Shown here in pieces: positions 34,487 through 43,033 of a DNA stretch of 64,000 nt (position 1 is the first letter of the stretch; each line of letters starts with the position of its first letter). The stretch comes from Stenotrophomonas maltophilia (GTDB lineage Bacteria; Pseudomonadota; Gammaproteobacteria; Xanthomonadales; Xanthomonadaceae), in contig DEZI01000002.1 in assembly GCA_002364755.1 (NCBI GenBank), forward strand, positions 62,001 through 126,000, in the 5' to 3' direction. Made by a program: the position numbers and the translations under genes. The notes beneath the pieces were generated by a model. It saw only the letters and a program-made list of their open reading frames with translations, made no database searches and was not told where the DNA came from.

Positions 34487-36252
34487 GACAGGAACTCGTC
34501 TACAAATGCTTCAACCGCATCAATAACGGTTTCAGCTCGCTTTCTTCCTATTTGCCTGACAGTCCTAAGCGCTGTTCCTTTATCCTGCAGCGCCAGGAAC
34601 TGACCCACTGTCTGCGGAATTCCGGCACTCTCGCCGAGTTTGATCCGCTGCCAACTTGTAAGACCTGGAACGTCTATCAAAAGTGTGTTCATGCACAGCT
34701 CGTATGTGGAAGAATCCGTTAGAGCTGCGCCGCAGCTGTGGCAATAGCGTGCACCTTCAGCTCTGCGCATCCCACAAGCGTCACAATTGGGGAGATCTAA
34801 TTTTAATGATCGCAAGACTTCCGGATCGACTAGCTTCTGGATTGATCTTCTTACGGGATGTTTCTCATCAGGACGAGACAGTATCTCAACAGCGAGCTTT
34901 GGCGAGAATCCGCCAGAGCGAGAGAATGCTCTACTATCGATTAATGCCGCCAAGTGTGGAATGAAACGCTCGTACTCCCTATCCCCATGAGAAACTCTTC
35001 CAGACTTGTAGACCATGCCAGCTTCCTGCAGAAGCTCGAACATTCGGCGGACATAAGTATTTGCCAAGCCATCAGCCTGAACCCCTAACGTAATTTGACG
35101 AACAGGACCGTCGATTGCATCCTTACTTTCATGAGAGACCACTTCAACTACGCGATTAAAGCACGCAATGCCGGCGCCAATGATCGTTTCAAGGACAGGG
35201 GCTTTTCCGGCAAGGCTTAAGTACTCCTTTTCTTTCTCAGAGCAAAATTCCGTCACAACCTTATTAAACGACTGCTGAGCGGTCCCAGTAGACGGCGCAG
35301 CCGCTTGAACTCTATCGAAATTCCTTGCAAGCGCCATATAAGAGCGCGGGACGCCAAATGCCGCATAAGCAAGTAACTGTCTGGTTTCAACGGGCATCTT
35401 AGAAACTAACGAAGGAAACCGCTTCTGGGCAATCCCCTGCATAAATTCTTGATAGTTATCATCCGTCACTTTCTTCCAAACAAAGATGGACTCAGCTTCA
35501 TGGCTGACATGAAAAGACGACCCGTACTCAGTGGTAGCCGGATACACCGACGCCTTGGGAGCGATTCTCGCTCCTTTTAGCGCTCTGAAGATGTCAAAAA
35601 AATGTGACATAAATTCAGGTGCAAGCGTAAGTGCAGCATCATCCAGCAGGAGAACCACGCGCTTTCGCCCGAAGCGCTCAGCCGTCAGAAGCAGTAAAGA
35701 TTTCACACGATCAATAGTGAGGGCGGACACAGCAGACTGCTGCTCGGCGTCCAAATCCAAGCCCCGTTCTAGAGTTCCAATTATGCTCTCGACTACTTCT
35801 CTCGAGACGCCTGCCAGGTGCTCACCAGCATCATAGCTTTCACCACTCGCAGCCGCCAACCTTGCACTCGCACTGAAAATCCCTAGCATTGTGTTAGCTA
35901 GGACCCAGCTGTAGAACAAGGAAATCGCTTCCCCACGCTTCCTGAGTAACGGTTCTAGTCGATAGTACCGATTAAAATTTGCGTAGACGCCCAAGGGATT
36001 GGCGTCGCATTTAATGCACTGAAGATAGGCATAGCGCATTAGATGGGTCTTGCCGCAGCCCCGCGGCCCGACTAGCAACTTAGCGCCTGGGCCGGTGAGA
36101 GACGTCACCCAACCTTCAGCCTCCTCGCCAAGCTCGGTAAACTCCCCCACGAGATCCAGCTCAAGATGATCAGCGCGCTCTTCGAACAGCTGAAGGACGT
36201 CTGCAATTTCATCTTTAGTTAGAACCACGGACGGAACTGATGGATCGATCAT
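34483..36252 (-). CDS. P-loop ATPase with zinc ribbon and C-terminal helical domain
   Basis: 589 aa. Walker A is GPRGCGKT at 62-69; Walker B is VVLLLDD at 199-205. The surrounding segments suggest an Orc1/Cdc6- or STAND-like AAA-type ATPase. A middle helical or winged-helix region follows, then a zinc ribbon with Cys490, Cys493, Cys504 and Cys507 (CDACGMRRAEGARYCHSCG). The last 60 residues look helix-hairpin-helix-like (VPGLTSWQRIKLGESAGI, RTVRQIGRKRAETVIDAV). ATG follows the methyltransferase stop as TAATG. It may be the sensor or motor that links methylation status or DNA to the HEPN protein. I do not recognise a named family. Confidence 0.75.
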   Translation of the reverse strand: MIDPSVPSVVLTKDEIADVLQLFEERADHLELDLVGEFTELGEEAEGWVTSLTGPGAKLLVGPRGCGKTHLMRYAYLQCIKCDANPLGVYANFNRYYRLEPLLRKRGEAISLFYSWVLANTMLGIFSASARLAAASGESYDAGEHLAGVSREVVESIIGTLERGLDLDAEQQSAVSALTIDRVKSLLLLTAERFGRKRVVLLLDDAALTLAPEFMSHFFDIFRALKGARIAPKASVYPATTEYGSSFHVSHEAESIFVWKKVTDDNYQEFMQGIAQKRFPSLVSKMPVETRQLLAYAAFGVPRSYMALARNFDRVQAAAPSTGTAQQSFNKVVTEFCSEKEKEYLSLAGKAPVLETIIGAGIACFNRVVEVVSHESKDAIDGPVRQITLGVQADGLANTYVRRMFELLQEAGMVYKSGRVSHGDREYERFIPHLAALIDSRAFSRSGGFSPKLAVEILSRPDEKHPVRRSIQKLVDPEVLRSLKLDLPNCDACGMRRAEGARYCHSCGAALTDSSTYELCMNTLLIDVPGLTSWQRIKLGESAGIPQTVGQFLALQDKGTALRTVRQIGRKRAETVIDAVEAFVDEFLS

Positions 36253-37481
36253 TAGTGCTCCAGCGGAAAATTAAGCAACTCTGACTTACTTATATGGCGA
36301 GCAGCTACACCATGTGAATTCGCATCCATCCACATCCTCCCCTCGCTTGAACTCATCACCTGAAGAAGCACCCTCTGCCGTGCCTTTGGCACCCTAATCC
36401 GGAATAGGCAATCCGATATAGGCATAGACCCCGACTTAATTCCGATCACTTTACTTGAAGCGTTTCTTCCTACACGGGCGACAACCAAATCTCCAGGCTG
36501 AACCCACGTACCCACATCCGGTGAGATAGAATTTTTCTGGCACGCGAGATCGACCCACTGACCCGTCATGTCATCGGCGATGTCTGTTGTGTGAAGAATC
36601 AATCCACGTGAATGCCTCACCTCAGAACTACTGAATGAACCGCGACGAACGTCAACTGCTATGTCGCGTAGGGTGACACCACTTCCAGATGCCACGCCCT
36701 GACGGTGAAAATCAATATCCAGGCGATGGCACGCAACGCTTCGCGGCACCTCAATACTGTAAATTCCGCCAGAGAATGAATCGAGCCTCGACAGACGCAC
36801 CGTTTCCGATGAAACTGCACCCTTCTTCACAATCATGATATGAGCCCGCGCCTCAGTTCCTGCAAAGCTCATAGCTGGCAACTTTATACTGTGCTGCAGA
36901 TCAAATTTAGCCACCAAAGCACGTCGCAACTTTAGGTACTTGCTCGCAGATGCGAGAGAATCTGGGACTATGATTGCGACAGTCCCGCCGTCCGAGACAA
37001 GGCGAAGATTCTGAGCCAAAAACAAGCAAGCCGCGTCAGTGTTAGCGGGAGGGGGAAGGCAGTCGCTCAATCCAGCATCCTCCGCTATCGACAGGAATTC
37101 GCTCTGCCAAACGGGGACAAAAAACGGTGGATTGCACACAGCCAGAGCAGGTGCACTGCCAACGGCATCATGGATTCGCTTTGGAATATCAATCGATAGC
37201 GCATCGGCAGCAACGTGGAAGTGCCCCCCGCTGAACCCAGATTCCTTTAGCTTCCCAGCTAGCACGCTGGACGCCGCGTCATCCACATCAACAGTTGCCA
37301 ATGCAGCATCTCTCCAGCGTGCAGAGACAGCGACCGACAAGGCCCCCTGCCCGGCCCCCAAGTCAACGACCGCACTAGGGGCAGCATCATCTATGAGATC
37401 TATCAAACACTGACTGACTGCACTATTGGTGTAATAGCGCCCGAGGCGATCGCTAGTCCTAGCATGTCCGTACTGTCTCAT
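36252..37481 (-). CDS. N6-adenine-type DNA methyltransferase with specificity-like tail
   Basis: 409 aa. A GRYYTNSAVSQCLIDLI start precedes SAM motif I DLGAGQG (40-46) and the catalytic NPPF (117-120), as in gamma-class adenine methylases. Residues from about 250 on (LRDIAVDVRRGSFSSSEVRH, ... GDLVVARVG ..., VAARHISKSELLNFPL) resemble half of a type I specificity subunit, so it could select its own target. No restriction endonuclease is nearby. It is the first of three coupled genes with ATPase and HEPN-like genes. A 165-bp gap separates it from the reverse transcriptase gene, so it may have its own promoter. Confidence 0.75.
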   Translation of the reverse strand: MRQYGHARTSDRLGRYYTNSAVSQCLIDLIDDAAPSAVVDLGAGQGALSVAVSARWRDAALATVDVDDAASSVLAGKLKESGFSGGHFHVAADALSIDIPKRIHDAVGSAPALAVCNPPFFVPVWQSEFLSIAEDAGLSDCLPPPANTDAACLFLAQNLRLVSDGGTVAIIVPDSLASASKYLKLRRALVAKFDLQHSIKLPAMSFAGTEARAHIMIVKKGAVSSETVRLSRLDSFSGGIYSIEVPRSVACHRLDIDFHRQGVASGSGVTLRDIAVDVRRGSFSSSEVRHSRGLILHTTDIADDMTGQWVDLACQKNSISPDVGTWVQPGDLVVARVGRNASSKVIGIKSGSMPISDCLFRIRVPKARQRVLLQVMSSSEGRMWMDANSHGVAARHISKSELLNFPLEH

Positions 37482-37646
37482 ACTGCGTATGTTACAACGA
37501 TCCAGAGCAGTGAGCGTTGGCCATCATGACGCCACGTTGCATCTCGAGAAGAATGCTATGGAGCTTAAGATGCGTAGAACCAGCCGAAAGAGCCACGTCC
37601 CTTCCATTTGAGCGCCCAGGATGTCGTTTTTATCTGGTACCAAGCT

Positions 37647-39434
37647 CTACCAGCGAACAAAAGGCGAGCGGCTATGATACGCACGATTCTCATATCCATC
37701 GAAAATCACCGAATAGCGACTTCTGAGCCTCTCAAACAAGATCACGGAAAGGCCACCCTGATCAGATGCCGCACGAGAAATCGCATACTTATTTAGGACC
37801 CCGAGCAAAACGTCAGGCACGCAGCAGCTCGGGAGAAACGCTTTATCGACAACGATAACATCGGGAGCCTCCATTGGGCGCCGCTCATTGCTGTCGGCGA
37901 GTCTGGAGTGCACCAAAGAGATCGAAGAGACCAAATCAGACTCCCGAATCTTTGACCTGTTTTCCTCAACATATATTTTAACAACGGCGTCGTCCGCAAG
38001 CTTCAATGAAGTACCGAGAATTTTCCCGAGTAGCCCCAGATACACTTCCGAGTATTCCCCACCGTTGTTGAGCGGGGCGAACGCAACCATTGCCCTGATA
38101 GGGGCTTCAGCCAAGATCTTTACTAGACCCTCGCGCTGTGACCATGTCGCGTCAGCCCAGTGAATTCCCCTCTTTGCAATCGAAACCTCGTCTGTCGCCC
38201 CGAACGCATCCCCGGCCTCATCAAGCAGAAAGGACGTCAGCGCTTGATCTAACCTGGCGGAATCTAGTACATCTGCCACACATACGGCCAGCATCCGTGT
38301 TCCGTTCGGATGCATAATTTCGGCTTCATCAACAAACCACGTTGCCTGACGGAACTTAATAGTCGAGCGCGGTTCAAACGAACGTTCTATGCCATTTTCC
38401 GATCGCAGTCGCGCCCACACAGATCGAAGCCCGTAAGATAGCCGAGGCTCAACACTTGACACATAGCTGACCATTCCATCCACACGGTTTACATTGTGCT
38501 GCTCCGTTCCACTCGAACGAGCGCGCGATATATGGTCAGCAAACCCATACTTATCAATGTAGTAAAGCTCCTGCCTCAACTTTCTCTTCATGACGCGAGG
38601 AGCGTGCGGCGCCAGCTTATCTGCGACACTAAGACCGGTAATGTAATGCTTCTGACCAAGCTTTGAAGTCCGAAACTTCAATCTATTCATTCGAAAGAAA
38701 TTGCGCTTGAATATCTGGTCAATATCTTCCCTGCTTGGCAGCTGAACGTCGCCAGACAGGGTAATGTCATCCGCATATCGAGTGTAGTTCAATCCAAGTC
38801 GCTTGGCGAACTCATGCAACTCCCTGTCAAGCGGGAGGGCAACGAGATTGGCAACAATAGGGCTTCCATTAAGACCAAGCGGAAGCGAGCCTTCAATTGT
38901 AAGAAAGTCAGCGAAGGCCGCTGCAGCCACTCTCTTTAATCCAGCCGACTCGAGAGCGAGCTGGACGCGAGCCGTAGTAATTGAAGGAAAAAAGTCTTTA
39001 ATATCCGCACTGAGCAAGTACTTGCGACCTATATGTTCTGCCGCATTTCGCCTTGTCGAGCGCCCCTTCACATATCCATGAGACGCATCATGGGGAAACT
39101 CTGAACCTGGCCGACTGAGATAGCGCTCTAACACCCGAGCTGCAGATTTATGAGCATGCCTAATTACCGGACTCCCTGCTTCCCAGACAACCCTGAATCT
39201 ACTCAAGTCAAAGCCACCAAGAGAAAATTCAACTTTCCCATTAATGCCCGCGACGGGAACCGCGGGCAAAGCTTGCGCAACTCGCTTTGGGATTAAATGA
39301 CGACGATAGATAAGTTCAGGATCAGTATTTTTCTCTATGAACTCAAATATATCGCCAGCCACGCCTAAAGCCTTGGCAAGCTGCATCGCATCATTGGGGC
39401 GCGAAAGTTGGGGAATGTAATTATCTAGACTCAT
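37647..39434 (-). CDS. Retron-type reverse transcriptase fused to DUF3800-like domain
   Basis: 595 aa. The N-terminal half is a reverse transcriptase: NAAEH (130-134, the retron NAxxH motif), LSADIKDFFPSI (motif A), SLPLGLNGSPIVAN (motif B), YADD (220-223, catalytic) and ITG (265-267, the retron VTG-type motif). From about 362 to the end a DUF3800-like (RNase H-fold) domain follows: WFVDEAE, HWADATWSQRE, KIYVEENRSK, VVDKAFLP, DVLLGVLNKYA. RT-DUF3800 fusions are one of the described retron types (I recall type VII). It should copy its own RNA into msDNA, with the fused domain as the probable effector. A structured, gene-free region lies just upstream. Confidence 0.85.
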   Translation of the reverse strand: MSLDNYIPQLSRPNDAMQLAKALGVAGDIFEFIEKNTDPELIYRRHLIPKRVAQALPAVPVAGINGKVEFSLGGFDLSRFRVVWEAGSPVIRHAHKSAARVLERYLSRPGSEFPHDASHGYVKGRSTRRNAAEHIGRKYLLSADIKDFFPSITTARVQLALESAGLKRVAAAAFADFLTIEGSLPLGLNGSPIVANLVALPLDRELHEFAKRLGLNYTRYADDITLSGDVQLPSREDIDQIFKRNFFRMNRLKFRTSKLGQKHYITGLSVADKLAPHAPRVMKRKLRQELYYIDKYGFADHISRARSSGTEQHNVNRVDGMVSYVSSVEPRLSYGLRSVWARLRSENGIERSFEPRSTIKFRQATWFVDEAEIMHPNGTRMLAVCVADVLDSARLDQALTSFLLDEAGDAFGATDEVSIAKRGIHWADATWSQREGLVKILAEAPIRAMVAFAPLNNGGEYSEVYLGLLGKILGTSLKLADDAVVKIYVEENRSKIRESDLVSSISLVHSRLADSNERRPMEAPDVIVVDKAFLPSCCVPDVLLGVLNKYAISRAASDQGGLSVILFERLRSRYSVIFDGYENRAYHSRSPFVRW

Positions 39435-39577
39435 AGCAGGGGTGGGCGCCGTGCTGGAGAAGCAAGTGATACCGCGATGGCGGACGCGACTCGCGCCCTA
39501 ATCTACAGGCAAAGACGCCCACCCCTTGCGCTGATCATACATCGAACACATGACTCCTGGGGGCGCCAGCTCCTGCT
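39435..39577 (-). ncRNA. Candidate retron msr-msd RNA
   Basis: Retron RNAs lie just upstream of their RT and are closed by inverted repeats a1/a2. On the minus strand AGGGGTGGGCG (39516-39526) is perfectly complementary to CGCCCACCCCT (39438-39448), 11 bp with 67 nt between, ending 4 nt before the RT ATG. A longer alternative a1, AGCAGGAGCTGGCGCC (39562-39577), pairs 13/16 with the same a2. Between the arms are a hairpin GGGCGCG-AGT-CGCGTCC (39482-39498) and CCGC-CATC-GCGG. The branching G is not clear. Between 39578 and 39763 I see no gene and no other clear element. Confidence 0.45.
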
Positions 39578-39763
39578 CTACTCATTGCTAACTGCGGAAA
39601 AAATCCAGCGTCTAGACCGGCGACGGGGGCGACCGAAGGAACAAACATGTGGAGAACACGCATCCGATCAGAGCAACGACGGAGACACCAGAGAGGGCCA
39701 ACCATGGGAGGCAACCCAGCCGTACGTTTCCGAATAGCCCGGCTGAGTGCGCCTCGATACCAT

Positions 39764-39788
39764 GAAAAAGGGCGTCTCTCGGCGCCCT
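39764..39788 (-). terminator. Intrinsic terminator, guaA end
   Basis: Minus strand AGGGCG-CCGAGAGA-CGCCCT followed by TTTT: hairpin arms at 39769-39774 and 39783-39788. It is 13 bp after the guaA stop and marks the edge of the core genome before the island. Confidence 0.8.
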
Positions 39789-39800
39789 CGTTCTTTCAAC

Positions 39801-41366
39801 TCACTCCCACTCAATAGTCGCCGGCGGCTTCCCCGAGATGTCATAGACAACCCTTGAAACCCCCCGCAACTCATTGATGATCCGGTTGCTCACCGTCCCC
39901 AGGAACTCATACGGCAGATGCGCCCAATGCGCCGTCATGAAGTCGATGGTTTCCACCGCACGCAGCGCAATCACCCACTCGTAAGCGCGCGCATCACCCA
40001 CCACGCCCACCGACTTCACCGGCAGGAACACGGCAAACGCCTGGCTGGTCTTGTCGTACAGATCCGCCTTGCGCAGCTCATCAATGAAGATGGCATCGGC
40101 CTTGGCCAGCAGCTCGGCGTATTCGCGCTTCACTTCACCCAGGATACGCACGCCCAGGCCCGGGCCCGGGAACGGATGGCGGTAGACCATGGTGCGCGGC
40201 AGGCCGAGCTCGACGCCGAGGCGGCGCACTTCGTCCTTGAACAGCTCGCGCAGCGGCTCCACCAGGCCCAGCTTCATGTGCTCCGGCAGGCCGCCCACGT
40301 TGTGGTGGCTCTTGATCACATGCGCCTTGCCGGTCTTGCTGCCGGCCGACTCGATCACGTCCGGGTAGATGGTGCCCTGCGCCAGCCACTTGGCGTTCTT
40401 CAGCTTGTTCGACTCTTCGTCGAAGATCTCAACGAACAGGTTGCCGATGATCTTGCGCTTGGCTTCCGGGTCGCTCACGCCTTCCAGCGCGGCAAAGTAA
40501 CGGTCGGCGGCATTCACGCGCACCACCTTCACGCCCATGTGCTCGGCAAACATCGCCATCACCTGGTCGCCTTCCTGCCAGCGCAGCAGGCCGGTATCCA
40601 CGAACACGCAGGTCAGCTTCTCGCCGATGGCCTTGTGCAGCAGTGCGGCCACGACTGACGAATCGACGCCGCCGGACAGGCCCAGGATCACTTCGTCATC
40701 GCCCACCTGTTCGCGCACGCGGGCGATCTGGTCGTCGATGATGTTGGCGGCGGTCCACAGGGTCTGGCAGCCGCACACATCCACCACGAAGCGGCGCAGC
40801 AGCGCCTGGCCCTGCAGGGTGTGGGTCACTTCCGGGTGGAACTGCACGCCGTACCAGCGCTTCTCTTCGTTGGCCATGGCGGCCACCGGAATGCGGTCGG
40901 TGGTGGCGGTGATGGTGAAGCCCGGCGGTGCGACGGAGACGTGGTCGCCGTGGCTCATCCAGACATTCAGCTTCGGCTCGCCGCCGTGGTCGCTCAGGCC
41001 CTTGAACAGTGCATCGGGGTTGATCACGTTCACTTCGGCATGGCCGAATTCGCGCTGGTCAGCGGCTTCGGTGGCACCGCCCAGCTGCGCAGCCAGGGTC
41101 TGCATGCCGTAGCAGATGCCGAAGATCGGCAGGCCGCTGTCGAACACTTCCTGCGGTGCGGCCGGGGCGCCCGGCAGCGTGGTCGATTCCGGGCCGCCGG
41201 ACAGGATGATGCCCTTGGCGCCAAACGCCGCGATCTCGGCCGGGCTGTGGTCCCAGGCCCAGATTTCGCAGTAGACGCCCAGCTCGCGGATGCGGCGGGC
41301 GATCAGCTGCGTGTACTGCGCGCCGAAATCGAGGATCAGGATCTTGTCGTTATGGATATTGGTCAT
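39801..41366 (-). CDS. guaA: GMP synthase (glutamine-hydrolysing)
   Basis: 521 aa, usual length. The N-terminal glutamine amidotransferase has the nucleophile Cys (GICYGMQTLA) and His-Glu (HPEVTH). The ATP pyrophosphatase loop is LSGGVDSSVV. The C-terminus ends PPATIEWE. It converts XMP to GMP with glutamine and ATP in the cytosol. It follows guaB on the same strand with a hairpin terminator between. Its 3' end is a known integration site for genomic islands, and a non-core island starts 366 bp after it. Confidence 0.97.
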   Translation of the reverse strand: MTNIHNDKILILDFGAQYTQLIARRIRELGVYCEIWAWDHSPAEIAAFGAKGIILSGGPESTTLPGAPAAPQEVFDSGLPIFGICYGMQTLAAQLGGATEAADQREFGHAEVNVINPDALFKGLSDHGGEPKLNVWMSHGDHVSVAPPGFTITATTDRIPVAAMANEEKRWYGVQFHPEVTHTLQGQALLRRFVVDVCGCQTLWTAANIIDDQIARVREQVGDDEVILGLSGGVDSSVVAALLHKAIGEKLTCVFVDTGLLRWQEGDQVMAMFAEHMGVKVVRVNAADRYFAALEGVSDPEAKRKIIGNLFVEIFDEESNKLKNAKWLAQGTIYPDVIESAGSKTGKAHVIKSHHNVGGLPEHMKLGLVEPLRELFKDEVRRLGVELGLPRTMVYRHPFPGPGLGVRILGEVKREYAELLAKADAIFIDELRKADLYDKTSQAFAVFLPVKSVGVVGDARAYEWVIALRAVETIDFMTAHWAHLPYEFLGTVSNRIINELRGVSRVVYDISGKPPATIEWE

Positions 41367-41424
41367 GGCGCCCTGGCAATGCAGTAGGGAAAACGAAACT
41401 TCAAATAATTTGCTGCGGCAGATG

Positions 41425-41464
41425 GAAAAAGAGGAACGGGAATCAGCTTCCTCGTTCCTCTTTG
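41425..41464 (-). terminator. Hairpin terminator between guaB and guaA
   Basis: Near-perfect stem AAAGAGGAACGAGGAA / TTCCCGTTCCTCTTT on the minus strand with a run of T (TTTTTCC) after it, 12 bp past the guaB stop. It would reduce guaB read-through into guaA, so guaA may have its own promoter in the 60-bp gap or be controlled by partial termination. Confidence 0.7.
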
Positions 41465-41475
41465 CCCGGCCCGCG

Positions 41476-42933
41476 TCAGGCGCGGTAGTTCGGCGGTTCC
41501 TTGGTGATCGTCACGTCGTGGACGTGGCTCTCACGCTGGCCGGCGCCGCTGATCTTGACGAACTTGGGCTTGGTGCGCATGTCCTCGATGGTGGCGCACC
41601 CCACGTAGCCCATGGTGGCGCGCAGGCCACCCATCAGCTGGTGGATGATGCCGCCCACCGGGCCGCGGTACGGCACGCGGCCTTCGATGCCTTCCGGCAC
41701 CAGCTTGTCGGCGGTGGCGGCGTCCTGGAAGTAGCGGTCCTTGGACCCCTTTTCCATGGCGGCCAGCGAACCCATGCCGCGGTAGCTCTTGTACGAACGT
41801 CCCTGGTACAGCTCGGTCTCGCCCGGCGATTCCTCGGTACCGGCCAGCAGGCCGCCGACCATGATGGTCGAGGCACCGGCGGCCAGCGCCTTGCCGATAT
41901 CACCGGAGAAGCGGATACCACCGTCGGCGATGAGCGGGATGCGGTCCTGCAGGGCCTCGGCCACCAGATCGATGGCAGTGACCTGCGGCACGCCGACGCC
42001 GGCGACGACGCGGGTGGTGCAGATCGAGCCCGGACCGATGCCGACCTTCACGGCGTCTGCGCCGCTGTCCAGCAGTGCCAGTGCGGCTTCGCCGGTGCAG
42101 ATGTTGCCACCGATGACCTGCACGTTCGGGAAGTGCTTCTTCACCCAGCTGACGCGGTCCAGCACGCCCTGCGAGTGGCCGTGCGCGGTATCGACCACGA
42201 TCACGTCCACGCCGGCGGCAACCAGCGCTTCCACGCGGCGGTCGGTATCGCCACCCACGCCGACGGCAGCGCCGACCAGCAGGCGGGTCGACAGATCCTT
42301 GGCGGCGTTGGGGAAGTCGGTGTTCTTCTGGATGTCCTTGACGGTGATCAGGCCACGCAGGGCGAAATCATCGTTGACCACCAGCACCTTTTCGATGCGG
42401 TTGCGGTGCAGCAGCTGCAGCACTTCTTCGCTGGCGGCGCCTTCCTTGACCGTGATCAGGCGATCCTTCTTGGTCATGATGTGGCGGACCGGATCGTCCA
42501 GCTCGGTCTCGAAGCGCATGTCGCGGTGGGTGACGATACCGGCCAGCAGGCCGTCGCTGCCCACCACCGGCACGCCGGAGATGTTGTGCGCCTGGGTCAG
42601 GGCCAGCACGTCGCGGATGGTGGTTTCCGGGCCGACGGTGATCGGGTCGCGGATGACACCGGCCTCGAACTTCTTGACCTTGGCCACTTCCGCGGCCTGC
42701 TGTTCCAGGCTGAGATTCTTGTGGATGATGCCCATGCCACCCAGCTGTGCCATGGCGATGGCCAGGCGGGCTTCGGTGACGGTATCCATGGCTGCGGACA
42801 GGATCGGAAGCTTGAGCTTCAGGTCGCGCGTCAACCGCGTTTCGAGGTTGACGTCCTTGGGCAGGATGGTCGAATGGGCGGGGACGAGCGAGACGTCGTC
42901 GTAAGTGAGTGCTTCAGCCTGGATGCGCAGCAT
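41476..42933 (-). CDS. guaB: Inosine-5'-monophosphate dehydrogenase
   Basis: 485 aa from ATG 42933 (MLRIQAEALTYDDVSLVPAH); an ATG two codons upstream is equally near the weak ribosome site. A TIM barrel with inserted CBS pair at about 95-205 (ITVGPETTIRDVLALTQAHN ... HIMTKKDRLITVKEGAASEE). Catalytic Cys loop is GPGSICTTR, with the flap containing SYRGMGSL. It oxidises IMP to XMP with NAD, the first step to GMP. A TAAAAT -10-like box lies at 42964-42969 on the minus strand, but no good -35 was seen. A REP-doublet array lies upstream. Confidence 0.96.
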   Translation of the reverse strand: MLRIQAEALTYDDVSLVPAHSTILPKDVNLETRLTRDLKLKLPILSAAMDTVTEARLAIAMAQLGGMGIIHKNLSLEQQAAEVAKVKKFEAGVIRDPITVGPETTIRDVLALTQAHNISGVPVVGSDGLLAGIVTHRDMRFETELDDPVRHIMTKKDRLITVKEGAASEEVLQLLHRNRIEKVLVVNDDFALRGLITVKDIQKNTDFPNAAKDLSTRLLVGAAVGVGGDTDRRVEALVAAGVDVIVVDTAHGHSQGVLDRVSWVKKHFPNVQVIGGNICTGEAALALLDSGADAVKVGIGPGSICTTRVVAGVGVPQVTAIDLVAEALQDRIPLIADGGIRFSGDIGKALAAGASTIMVGGLLAGTEESPGETELYQGRSYKSYRGMGSLAAMEKGSKDRYFQDAATADKLVPEGIEGRVPYRGPVGGIIHQLMGGLRATMGYVGCATIEDMRTKPKFVKISGAGQRESHVHDVTITKEPPNYRA

Positions 42934-43033
42934 CGGCATACCCGAGATGTGGGGAAGCGCGACATTTTACCCCTTTTTCACGCCCCGTGGGAGGGGGTGG
43001 ATGCGACGCAGTGTCGCGCGGGCGACACCGCCC

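Noticed and set aside
33542..39434. Classical type I restriction-modification locus
   Set aside because: There is no HsdR-like translocase/nuclease; the ATPase lacks helicase motifs and the specificity-like part is fused to the methylase.
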